From VRUE01 sp963728835 (GTDB taxonomy: Bacteria; Actinomycetota; Thermoleophilia; Solirubrobacterales; 70-9): a stretch of 64,000 bases of DNA. Shown in pieces: positions 32,557 to 39,473 of this stretch. Location of the stretch: contig CAVSKZ010000002.1 in the NCBI GenBank assembly GCA_963728835.1, positions 868,001 to 932,000 on the forward strand. The letters are read 5' to 3'. Every line of letters starts with the position of its first letter. Position 1 is the first letter of the stretch. The position numbers and the translations under genes were made by a program. The notes below the pieces were generated by a model. The model saw only the letters and a program-made list of their open reading frames with translations. It made no database searches and was not told the DNA's origin.

Positions 32557-32604
32557 TCGGGCTCATAACCCGAAGGTCGCAGGTTCGAATCCTGCCCCCG
32601 CTAT
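32557..32604. repeat. att core copy 2 (tRNA-fMet 3' half)
   Basis: 48 bp identical to the tRNA-fMet gene from the anticodon stem to one base past its 3' end. The 5' half of the tRNA is missing, so it is not a working tRNA but an attachment-site duplicate. Confidence 0.9.
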
Positions 32605-32614
32605 TTCACGAAAG

Positions 32615-32634
32615 CCCCGCATTTGCGGGGTTTT
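32615..32634 (+). terminator. Hairpin terminator after att core copy 2
   Basis: CCCCGC (32615-32620) pairs with GCGGGG (32625-32630) around ATTT, followed by TTTT. It is in the same position relative to the core as the terminator after the real tRNA. Confidence 0.8.
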
Positions 32635-32676
32635 CGTTTGTCTTGTCTGACAGACAACAGGGTGCAAAATCGGCCG

Positions 32677-32697
32677 TGGGGCAAGCGCTGGGGCAAG
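32677..32697. repeat. Left arm repeat pair of island 2
   Basis: TGGGGCAAG at 32677-32685 and 32689-32697, with the same 12-bp offset and a following GGTGAGGT as in island 1. Confidence 0.65.
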
Positions 32698-32789
32698 GTG
32701 AGGTTTGGAAGACGTCTCTTTCAGCTTCGCTCAGAACCTCTCTAAGCCACGGTTGGAGCGCCAGCGGGTAGGTCTGCGGTGGGGATTCC

Positions 32790-33224
32790 TCAGGGCGACC
32801 TGTCGTGCCAAACCTTGGTGACGCGCGTAGCCACTCTGTCCGTATCCGTGAGCACCTCGGAGGCCCAAACGCGGATGATCTTCCAGCCGCGATCGGAAAG
32901 CGCCGAATTGACCTCGTGATCTCGCTCCATATTTCTCGTCAACTTCTGAGTCCAGAACGAGCGCTTGTCTGGCGGAAAAAGATCCTCCATGGAGGACATG
33001 CCGCGCCGCTTCCAGATGGCGGGATTGCCATGCCAGAAATCGCCATCCACGAAGATCGCGACCTTACGTGATCGGTTGACGATGTCCGGCCGGCCAGGGA
33101 CGTCGTTCGGGTGGACCCGAAAACGTAGGCCTCGAGCATGGAGCGCCTGCCGAAGATGGAGCTCCGGTGCCGTGTCGCGACTTCGGACTGCCGCCATTCG
33201 CTTGGAAGTCGAGGATTGATTCAC
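32790..33224 (-). CDS. vsr: Very short patch repair endonuclease (Vsr)
   Basis: Encodes 144 residues, the usual length. Motifs: MAAVRSRDTAPELHLRQALHARGLRFRVH, GRPDIV with the metal-binding Asp, and IFVDGDFWHGNP, then WTQKLTRNMERD and GWKIIRVWASE. The Cys residues often seen around FWHxC are absent, so zinc binding is probably lost. It would nick at T:G mismatches formed by deamination of 5-methylcytosine made by the neighbouring enzyme. Overlaps that gene by 4 bp. Confidence 0.9.
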   Translation of the reverse strand: MNQSSTSKRMAAVRSRDTAPELHLRQALHARGLRFRVHPNDVPGRPDIVNRSRKVAIFVDGDFWHGNPAIWKRRGMSSMEDLFPPDKRSFWTQKLTRNMERDHEVNSALSDRGWKIIRVWASEVLTDTDRVATRVTKVWHDRSP

Positions 33225-34426
33225 GCAGCTGCCATCAAAACGTCGCGATCGCTTGCTCCTAGGAGGGTAGCGACGTGTGATCCAATCGCCTGCCCTAGAA
33301 GTGGAGGAACGGCATTTCCGATCTGCTTGACGATTTGGGCGCGCGACCCGCAGAAGACGAAGTCGTCATCGAAAGATTGAAGCCGCGCTCCCTCCCTGGG
33401 GGTTAGGGCCCGGTCCAGAGTTGGATGGATACAACGGTTGGAAGCTGGATGAACAAAATTGACCGTGATCGTCACGCTCGGCTCGTTGGCCGCGAGACGC
33501 GAGTAGCAAGAGCTGAAACCGCTCGTGATGAGGTGCTTGGGGATGTAGGAAATATTCGGACCAGAGTGTCGAATGATCTCCAGCATCTTCTCGGTATGTC
33601 GAGTCGATTGATGGAGATCCAAGCTTTTGGCATTAGCTCGGCGATCCCGTTGATAATCGGTGCGTGGAAGGCGGTCATAGTCGGTTGCGGACTCCCCGCT
33701 CTTAATTGGCGGTAGATCATCGATTGCATCTGCGACGGTGATGAGCGGGAGCATGCGGTTGGTCTTGGCGCCAGAGAAAAGCGAGGGTTGAACCTCGATT
33801 CCATGCATGCGATCGCGATCGCGAACCCCAATCGTTGACCCCAGGTTAGGACCCGCATGCGTAGGGTCCGGGAAGCTCAACTTACCTCCCCGTTCAACTC
33901 CAATCATGATGAGGCGCTCGCGCTTTTGTGGCACCCCAAAATGGGCAGCGTTTAGTACTCGCCAGTCGGTTTCATAGCCCGCCGTGCCAAATGCCTCCTG
34001 CATTGAAGCGAGCGTTTCACCCTCTCGATGAGTAGCCAGGCCGACGACGTTCTCTAGAACGAAGACACTAGGGCAGAAATATTCAACGTAGTTGGCAAAG
34101 TCCCGAAACAAAGCGTTCCGCGGATCGTCATCGCTCGATCCTCGGTGGGGCCTGATTGAGGAGAAGCCTTGGCATGGCGGGCCACCTATGACAACGTCGA
34201 TCTGCCCGCGCTCTAGATCAAGCTCCCGACCAATGCGCTCGGCTGGATAATCCCGTACATCGGCCGCAAGGGCTCTCGCCTCAGAATGATTTCGCCTGAA
34301 GGTCGCTATGGCGTCGGGAAGCTGATCTACCCCGAAGACCACCTCGAAATCGCCGGCATTCTCGAAGCCCTTCGAGAAGCCTCCGGTGCCACAAAAAAGA
34401 TCGATGACTTTCAAGCGCTTTGGCAT
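33221..34426 (-). CDS. dcm: DNA (cytosine-5) methyltransferase of an R-M system
   Basis: Encodes 401 residues. Motif I DLFCGTGGFSKGFENAG (about 9-25), motif IV GGPPCQGFS with catalytic Cys (about 86), motif VI ENVVG (about 124), motif VIII RERLIMIG and motif X IKQIGNAVPP-like (IVKQIGNAVPPLLGQAI) are all present. The target-recognition region is at about 230-310. It is divergent from the HTH-endonuclease gene and coupled to vsr downstream. Recognition sequence cannot be told from the protein. Confidence 0.92.
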   Translation of the reverse strand: MPKRLKVIDLFCGTGGFSKGFENAGDFEVVFGVDQLPDAIATFRRNHSEARALAADVRDYPAERIGRELDLERGQIDVVIGGPPCQGFSSIRPHRGSSDDDPRNALFRDFANYVEYFCPSVFVLENVVGLATHREGETLASMQEAFGTAGYETDWRVLNAAHFGVPQKRERLIMIGVERGGKLSFPDPTHAGPNLGSTIGVRDRDRMHGIEVQPSLFSGAKTNRMLPLITVADAIDDLPPIKSGESATDYDRLPRTDYQRDRRANAKSLDLHQSTRHTEKMLEIIRHSGPNISYIPKHLITSGFSSCYSRLAANEPSVTITVNFVHPASNRCIHPTLDRALTPREGARLQSFDDDFVFCGSRAQIVKQIGNAVPPLLGQAIGSHVATLLGASDRDVLMAAA

Positions 34427-34475
34427 AAACAGGTCGCTCCTCGGATGGCGATGCTAATGGGCCTTCAAGATGGAA

Positions 34476-34489
34476 GTGACTATAGTCAC
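34476..34489. promoter_or_regulatory. C-box-like operator of the R-M system
   Basis: GTGACTATAGTCAC is a perfect 14-bp palindrome containing GACT-N2-AGTC, close to the C-boxes bound by controller proteins of restriction-modification systems. It lies in the 101-bp gap between the divergent methyltransferase and HTH-endonuclease genes, 38 bp before the latter's start. Confidence 0.65.
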
Positions 34490-34527
34490 CTTGACGGTCG
34501 GAATCGCTGCTCATAGCGTCCGCGCTC

Positions 34528-35460
34528 GTGGCCGAGAGGAGCTCTGCGATTACTGCTGCCCTTCTCCGCCTTCTCGCGGATGCGCGCCAGGAGGAGGGCC
34601 TCTCGATGGAGACCCTTGCCACTCGGGCTGGCGTTGATCGCACCTACATCGGTCGCCTCGAGGCTGGGGAGCGACAGCCTACGATTGATGTTGCAGCCGC
34701 CCTGGCAGAGGCGATGGGATTGAGCCTCTCCGATTTGTTGCTCCGTGCCGAGCGCATCGCGCAAGGAGATGTGCCAGCAGCCGGCCCGGACCTAGAGCTC
34801 GTGCCCGCCCCTGCTGCGCGCCTTGCCAACCGCGATTGCATCGAGAGCGATCAAATGCTTAGGGAGGCGACGGGGCTCAACGCAGAGATGATCGTTGCGG
34901 CACTCGATGACGCCTATCACACGCTTGATCTCTTGGACCGGCAGCTGATCGAAAATGGAGCTCTGCCTTTCGCGAAACTTGTTGAGTTGGCAAACCTGTC
35001 CTCCATGATCGGAAACATCGTTGGTGGTGCCATTGCTCGTCACTCGACCGGCCTTTATGAGCGAAGCGGTCCTCATAAGTACCAGGACTTGCGTTCGGCG
35101 GCGGGAAGAGAGCACATAGAGATAAAGACGGCGCTTGAAAGCAATAAGCCAAAGGGGCATTTGTCGAAGGCGGGCTATTACCTGACCTTCCGTTATGTAC
35201 TGGGCGATCCCGACGGAAGCTTCACTCCTGGAAGGGATAATCGAGGGGACGTTGTGCATTTCTGGGAGGTTCGCTTCGGCCATCTAACTGAGGCGGACTT
35301 CGACGAGAGCAATACGCCCGGGGATAGTGGGAAGACGGCGGTCGTCAAGACCGATGTCCTGAGGGCGATGGAGAGAATCTACTTCGACCCTGCCTACTTC
35401 CCAATGGTCCGAATCGACGGCCCCTGGGGACGACTCGGACGACTCGACCCCCGTCAGTAA
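34528..35460 (+). CDS. HTH (controller-like) domain fused to a restriction endonuclease-like domain
   Basis: Encodes 310 residues from GTG. Residues 5-75 are an XRE helix-turn-helix (LLADARQEEGLSMETLATRAGVDRTYIGRLEAGERQPTIDVAAALAEAMGLS), like C-proteins of R-M systems. The rest has a PD-(D/E)xK-type core: D187 (KYQDLRS) and E198-I-K200 (EHIEIKTAL), followed by KAGYYLTFRYVL. In most systems controller and endonuclease are separate genes; here one chain would do both, with the C-box upstream giving self-control. Endonuclease activity is inferred from motif and location. Confidence 0.7.
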   Translation: MAERSSAITAALLRLLADARQEEGLSMETLATRAGVDRTYIGRLEAGERQPTIDVAAALAEAMGLSLSDLLLRAERIAQGDVPAAGPDLELVPAPAARLANRDCIESDQMLREATGLNAEMIVAALDDAYHTLDLLDRQLIENGALPFAKLVELANLSSMIGNIVGGAIARHSTGLYERSGPHKYQDLRSAAGREHIEIKTALESNKPKGHLSKAGYYLTFRYVLGDPDGSFTPGRDNRGDVVHFWEVRFGHLTEADFDESNTPGDSGKTAVVKTDVLRAMERIYFDPAYFPMVRIDGPWGRLGRLDPRQ

Positions 35461-35524
35461 GAGTCCTCTCTCTTACGCCGAGACCTTTTAATGGATCTCC
35501 CATCGCTTCTCTGGTTCCGGTCGC

Positions 35525-35545
35525 TGGGGCAAGAAATGGGGCAAG
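35525..35545. repeat. Right arm repeat pair of island 2
   Basis: TGGGGCAAG at 35525-35533 and 35537-35545. Sequence from here to the core is closely similar to the right arm of island 1. Confidence 0.65.
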
Positions 35546-35641
35546 GTGCCCCACAGATCCCAGCCGATCTCCACGTAGTTCGATCTCGCGAATTCCGCTT
35601 GAAACCTAGCTCCACGTAATCCAGCCGATCCAACGGATCAA

Positions 35642-35685
35642 GCTCATAACCCGAAGGTCGCAGGTTCGAATCCTGCCCCCGCTAT
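35642..35685. repeat. att core copy 3 (tRNA-fMet 3' half)
   Basis: 44 bp identical to the tRNA-fMet gene from the anticodon loop to one base past its 3' end. The 5' half is absent. It closes island 2 and opens the decayed island 3. Confidence 0.9.
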
Positions 35686-35853
35686 GAACGAATCCCCCGA
35701 CCGATCGGCCTCTGGCGGGGCATCCAATTCCGGCGCAATCACCGCGCTCAGATCAAGCCTTTTCGCCGGCTTGTCGTAGCTGACGCTGACATCGAAGGCG
35801 TTGAGCAACTCGCTCAGTTCGTCCTCGTCGGCATTCTCAAGCGTCTCCGTCAA
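35644..35853 (-). pseudogene. C-terminal remnant of a serine recombinase reading into the att core
   Basis: The frame gives TETLENADEDELSELLNAFD and then VSVSYDKPAKRLDLSAVIAPEL, the usual C-terminal end of large serine recombinases. It continues through the att core as GAGFEPATFGL. All catalytic parts are missing. The layout (recombinase end reading backward into a tRNA 3' end) is the same as at tRNA-Leu, so island 3 was probably brought in by such an enzyme. Confidence 0.65.
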
Positions 35854-36259
35854 GTCGGGTATTGCGTTTGAGCGTTGCCTTGACTTCGGCGGGGCTCGGG
35901 CGAAGGCTCTGGCGATAGAGGGCCTTGTCGATCTTCTCTTTCTCGGTGAGGACCACGAAGGCGGTCAGGGCGGCGAGCCCGAGCAGGGTGCCAGCGGCGG
36001 CGTCGGCACCGAAGCCCTGGCCGTGCAGGAGGGTCTCGACCAACAGGATCGGACCGGCAACGACGGGCAGCCCGCCGAGCACCCCAGCGACGGCCATCCC
36101 CCACCGACGGCCGGCGAGGGAGACGGCTACCACACAGAGCGGAGAGAGGAGAATCTTCGCCGCCAGCAGCGTCACCGGCGGCAGGCTCGCAGATCGACGC
36201 TGGGAGAGGCCGGCGCCTTGTCTACGTCCGTTATCGCCCCTGTTGATTGGCAAAAACAA
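35837..36259 (-). pseudogene. Truncated multi-helix membrane protein
   Basis: About 95 residues from the TLLAAKILLSPLCVVAVSLAGRR segment onward form three hydrophobic helices with GVLGGLPVVAGPILLVETLLHGQGF, resembling the N-terminal third of a larger membrane protein. The frame then runs into charged sequence (EKEKIDKALYRQSLRPSPAEV) and overlaps the recombinase remnant. I read it as a 3'-truncated gene at the edge of decayed island 3. Confidence 0.45.
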
Positions 36260-36274
36260 TAGGTTTCGCCAAGA

Positions 36275-36747
36275 ATGGCGGAAATGTCAGCCGAGCAGAT
36301 GCACGGCCGGGATAACGCGCTCGTCGTGGCAGGAGGAGCGACCGGGCTGGTGCTGGCAGCGCTCTGCCTGGCGTTTGCTGGGAGCGGCCAGCAAGGCACC
36401 GTGGCTGGATTGCGTGCGACCGCCGTGCTCGCGCTTCCCTTTCTGGTCGGCGCATACGCTGCTCCCGCACTTGCCGTTCTGTGGCCGGGAAAGTTCAGCG
36501 AGTGGTTGTTCGCTCGCCGACGCTCGTTTGGGCTTACGTTTTCCGCGGTCTTTGCGGTGCACCTTGTGCTGATTGCCCGGTTGGGGAGCAGTGGGTGTTC
36601 GCGGTGTTCGCGCTGACGCTAATCAACGGAGCTTCAAAACACTCCGCATTGTGGCTGGTGCCACTGCTGATTGTGATGGCCACATACGCAATGCGCTTTA
36701 GGGGCGTGGCGTCGCGCTTCACGGCTATAGCGGGTTTCAAGCAGTGA
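36275..36747 (+). pseudogene. Membrane protein broken by a frameshift
   Basis: The first frame (36275 to about 36585) encodes helices NALVVAGGATGLVLAALCLAFAG, TAVLALPFLVGAYAAPALAVLW and LTFSAVFAVHLVLIARL, then ends quickly. The next frame continues the same kind of protein (GEQWVFAVFALTLINGASKHSALWLVPLLIVMATYAMRF) to 36747. Joining them near the GGGG run at about 36583 gives a four-to-five-helix protein of about 157 residues. Family unknown. Confidence 0.55.
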
Positions 36748-37345
36748 TCGGGATGATTCCGGGCTGAGCCGCTACTCGGCCGAGCCAGCCGCGCACTGCC
36801 GGATACGGATCGAGATCGAAGTCGCCTTCGGGCGCCACATGGGTATAGGCGTAGAGCGCGATGTCGGCGATCGTGAAACGCTCGCCTACGAAATACTCGT
36901 GCTCGGCGAGATGCCGCTCCATCGCGTCGAGCGCTGCATAGCCGACGGCGCGCCTCGCCTCGATGTCCGCCGCTGGCGGCGGACTCTCGGAGATCGCAAC
37001 CCAGAAGCGAACAACCGCGATTCCCGGCTCGTGCTTGTACTGCTCGAAGAACATCCACTGCAGCACCTGGGCACGCTCGTAGGGATCAGCCGGCAGGTAG
37101 CGAGTGCCGTCCGCGAAGTACCAGAGGATCGCGTTCGACTCACCGAGCGGACGACCATCCTCAAGCACAACCGTTGGCACGTTGAGAGAAGGGCTGAGCC
37201 CACCGAGCACCTCGGCTCGATCCGAGAGATCGACCACCGAGAGCTCCCGGCGCTCGAACTCGATTCCGAGCAGGGTGAGAATCAGCCGGACCTTGTAGCA
37301 GTTGCCTGAGACTGGGTTGTCGTAGAGCAACACGCTCATCGTCAA
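36737..37345 (-). CDS. Glutathione S-transferase family protein
   Basis: Encodes 202 residues. The N-terminal thioredoxin-like domain is clear (LLYDNPVSGNCYKVRLILTLLGIEFERRELSV; NVPTVVLEDGRPLGESNAILWYFA, with the Val-Pro turn and the ES motif). The C-terminal helical domain has EYFVGERFTIADIALYAYTH. Substrate unknown; actinobacteria usually use mycothiol, so the thiol partner is uncertain. It overlaps the MBL-fold gene by 4 bp. Confidence 0.88.
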   Translation of the reverse strand: MTMSVLLYDNPVSGNCYKVRLILTLLGIEFERRELSVVDLSDRAEVLGGLSPSLNVPTVVLEDGRPLGESNAILWYFADGTRYLPADPYERAQVLQWMFFEQYKHEPGIAVVRFWVAISESPPPAADIEARRAVGYAALDAMERHLAEHEYFVGERFTIADIALYAYTHVAPEGDFDLDPYPAVRGWLGRVAAQPGIIPITA

Positions 37346-38160
37346 AGCGCCTTATCCGCGGGCACAGCGTGAGAATCAAGTCGGAGTTGCTCTCCTGGTT
37401 GCAGTATCCGTGCCTCGACTCCAAGCTCGCGGGCGGCGGTGAGCAGCGTGCCGGGCGGATCGCTCGCCTGAACGTAGTTTGCCGCTTCGTGCAGCGGCCC
37501 GTAGTGGATGGGCACAACTTGGCGGGCTTGCAACAGCTTGGCGGCGGCCGCAGCCTGGCGCGGGTCCATGCCAGCCGGCAGCGGGCTCGGCGGCTGGCGC
37601 GGAGGGAGATCGACGACCGCGCCTCCCGCGGGCAGGAAGGCGGCGTCGAAAGGACCGTGGCGCTGGGCCATCAACCACCACCAGCCGTGGAACAGCGTGT
37701 CGCCGGCATGAAGCACCCGGCAGCCTTCGGCAGCGACGCACCATGAGAGCTGTGGATCGCCGAACCCGTCGGCCGCCGGGAGCGCCGTAATCTCGAAGGG
37801 ACCGACCTCGACCGTCTCCCACGGCCGGATCATCCGCATCGCGAGGCCGCTCTCGTCAAATGCCGATTCCGTTTTCTCCACCAAGGCAACCTCGGGCGCC
37901 ATGCCCGGTTCCGGCTCGGGCCTGAGCACCGGTGCATCCGCTCGAAGCGCACGCTTTAGTGCGTCGGCGTCCGCGTGATCGCTGTGCAGATGCGTCAGCA
38001 GGCCCGCGTGGATCGAGCCGGGCTCCGGAGATCGCGGCACCTCGGCGGGGGGCGTTTCATTGCCGTGTAGCCGGGAGAAGTCCTCGACCAGGTCGATGAC
38101 GACCTTGTTGCCCTCGGCGCTGATTTCAAGCCCGGCCCAGGCGAGGCGTCGGACCTCCAT
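37342..38160 (-). CDS. MBL-fold metallo-hydrolase
   Basis: Encodes 272 residues from the ATG at 38160. The metal motif is LTHLHSDHADADAL (HxHxDH), with HAGDTLFHG and PIHYGPLHE further on, as in the L-ascorbate/UlaG-like and related hydrolases. It overlaps the neighbouring genes on both sides (TGATG, ATGA), so it is in an operon with the NTF2-like and GST genes. Confidence 0.85.
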   Translation of the reverse strand: MEVRRLAWAGLEISAEGNKVVIDLVEDFSRLHGNETPPAEVPRSPEPGSIHAGLLTHLHSDHADADALKRALRADAPVLRPEPEPGMAPEVALVEKTESAFDESGLAMRMIRPWETVEVGPFEITALPAADGFGDPQLSWCVAAEGCRVLHAGDTLFHGWWWLMAQRHGPFDAAFLPAGGAVVDLPPRQPPSPLPAGMDPRQAAAAAKLLQARQVVPIHYGPLHEAANYVQASDPPGTLLTAARELGVEARILQPGEQLRLDSHAVPADKAL

Positions 38161-38582
38161 CACGATGCGGAGCCCCAGATTCGGTCGAAGAGATCGCTGT
38201 CGAGGGGCACGAGCCAGACCTCCCGAATCCAGCGATGCTCGGTGTCGACGCGGTAGACGCCGAACGTCTGCCAAGAGACCATCTGACCGCCCAGGGTGGC
38301 GCTCCCCTCGACGAACTGGGCTACGGCGTCTCCTGTGACGATCACCTCGCCGGGGTGCATCTGCATCGTCGCGTTTGCGAGTTCGCGCCGCCTTTCGAAG
38401 TAGGCGATCACCTCCTCGATGCCGCGATGGTCGCCCGCTATCGAACTTCGGCCCGGGACGTGCCAGATGATGTCACCGGCCAGCAGCTCGACCACCGAGT
38501 CGACCGAGCCACCGGCATACATCTCGCCCTGCCGCCGATGCAGCTCGGCGACCAACTCTACGGGTGAGGTATCTCCTGACAT
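38160..38582 (-). CDS. NTF2/SnoaL-like protein
   Basis: Encodes 140 residues with the cone-shaped NTF2 fold pattern: ELVAELHRRQGEMYAGGSVDSVVELLAGDIIWHVPGRSSIAGDHRGIEEVIAYFERR, then VSWQTFGVYRVDTEHRWIREVWLVPLDSDLFDRIW. Typical of SnoaL-like small-molecule enzymes or binding proteins. First gene of the three-gene minus-strand operon ending with the GST. Confidence 0.85.
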   Translation of the reverse strand: MSGDTSPVELVAELHRRQGEMYAGGSVDSVVELLAGDIIWHVPGRSSIAGDHRGIEEVIAYFERRRELANATMQMHPGEVIVTGDAVAQFVEGSATLGGQMVSWQTFGVYRVDTEHRWIREVWLVPLDSDLFDRIWGSAS

Positions 38583-38598
38583 TCGCTCCGTGCCGCAA

Positions 38599-38860
38599 TT
38601 AGTCGTGGTTCACCATCCGGACAAACCGGCTCATCTCGGCTTGACGGCGATAGCCGGCGGCGCCCAGAGAGCCGCCGCAGCGTACTCGTCGTCGGCAACG
38701 ATGACGGTCAGCCTTCCGGCGCCGAGCACTTGCAAACGCTTTCTCGCCTGCATGAAACCAGCATCGAAGCGATCCCCTGGCGACGCCGCTCGGGATGCAC
38801 GGCGAGGCGGCAAGCTGCCACGTATCCGTCCAAGCGAGCCAACGATCCCTCACTTGAACC
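38599..38860 (-). pseudogene. GNAT acetyltransferase remnant with two frameshifts
   Basis: Three frames together look like the C-terminal part of a GNAT enzyme: LDGYVAACRLAVHPERRRQGIASMLV with the acetyl-CoA loop, then QARKRLQVLGAGRLTVIVADDEYAAAALW in a second frame, then AAGYRRQAEMSRFVRMVNHD in a third. The N-terminal part is missing. Decay agrees with its location in island 3. Confidence 0.55.
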
Positions 38861-38866
38861 CCTATC

Positions 38867-39151
38867 GTGATGAAATTGGTGACCACCTCAATTTTCGCTG
38901 GCGCGCACGTTTATCACCGTTCGAACGATCGTGGTCTGGTCACGGTCGATCAGATAGATCTCAATCGCAGCGAACTCGTTGCCCGCCGCAAGGAAGCTAT
39001 CGAGGCCTACACGAGAATCAGGGACTTGCTCGCTGGCTCGCCGCCTGGCCCCGTGCGCGAGGTGCTTGAGGCTCAGCGCACGGACCTGCTGGCGGGCGAG
39101 AGCGAGTACTTGGCGACGACAAATGCCTTTCACGTGGCTTCTTCGGATTAG
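38867..39151 (+). CDS. Small hypothetical protein
   Basis: Encodes 94 residues. The later part (VDQIDLNRSELVARRKEAIEAYTRIRDLLAGSPPGPVREVLEAQRTDLLAGESEYLATTNAFH) is a regular helical sequence, while the first 25 residues look less protein-like, so the true start may be downstream. No domain recognised. Confidence 0.4.
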   Translation: MMKLVTTSIFAGAHVYHRSNDRGLVTVDQIDLNRSELVARRKEAIEAYTRIRDLLAGSPPGPVREVLEAQRTDLLAGESEYLATTNAFHVASSD

Positions 39152-39187
39152 ACGCACGATGGCGGAGCCCCGGCGATCCAGCCCAGC

Positions 39188-39241
39188 GGGTACTAAGTGG
39201 GTACTAAGTTGAGCGAAACTAGGTCCAACTCGGTCCAACTC
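39188..39241. repeat. Two tandem direct repeats near the last att scar
   Basis: GGGTACTAAGT occurs at 39188-39198 and 39199-39209, and GGTCCAACTC at 39222-39231 and 39232-39241. They occupy the place where the other islands have TGGGGCAAG pairs, 50-100 bp before the core, and CCGCTTGAA follows as in the other right arms. Probably arm sites of a different integrase. The remainder of 39152-39452 holds the degraded core and no supported gene. Confidence 0.5.
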
Positions 39242-39291
39242 GAACCGCTTGAACAAGCCAAAAACCAGCCTGGCCAACCAGCTTCAGAGAA

Positions 39292-39325
39292 CTCATAACC
39301 CGGAAGGTCGCGGGTCTGCCGGGAT
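39292..39325. repeat. Degraded att core copy 4
   Basis: CTCATAACCCGGAAGGTCGC resembles the tRNA-fMet anticodon-to-variable region with one inserted G; the T arm is damaged. Likely the far end of island 3. Confidence 0.5.
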
Positions 39326-39473
39326 AGCGGCACTTAGAGAGCGCGGTCGTTCCAGTACCGCTGCGGCTCTTGCGCCGAAGATCCGGAAAAACCGCAAAGT
39401 AGGTGGGGATACGGGCGGTTTCGCCGTCCGCATTCGGTGAGACGATCCGGAGGTGCCATCGGCAGGTATTCGC

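Larger units (their letters stand above)
26696..32604. mobile_element. Island 1 at tRNA-fMet (about 5.9 kb, no integrase)
   Basis: Bounded by the tRNA-fMet 3' end and its copy at 32557-32604. Inside the left edge a TGGGGCAAG pair begins 72 bp after the core; inside the right edge another pair ends 92 bp before the core. Cargo is an ice-binding-like exoprotein, an L,D-transpeptidase, a collagen-like protein, a DUF1990-like protein and small membrane proteins. No recombinase gene is present. A partial core at 29971 may divide it into two older units. Confidence 0.65.
32605..35685. mobile_element. Island 2 at tRNA-fMet: 3.1-kb restriction-modification cassette without integrase
   Basis: Bounded by core copies at 32557-32604 and 35642-35685. 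Its left arm pair starts 73 bp after the core (72 bp in island 1); its right arm pair ends 97 bp before the next core (92 bp in island 1). Contents are only vsr, a C5-cytosine methyltransferase and an HTH-endonuclease fusion. With no recombinase inside, it must rely on an integrase supplied from elsewhere. Confidence 0.75.

Noticed and set aside
32557..35685. Second and third tRNA-Met genes
   Set aside because: Only the 3' half of the tRNA is present at 32557 and 35642; the D arm and 5' acceptor strand are missing, so they are att duplicates.
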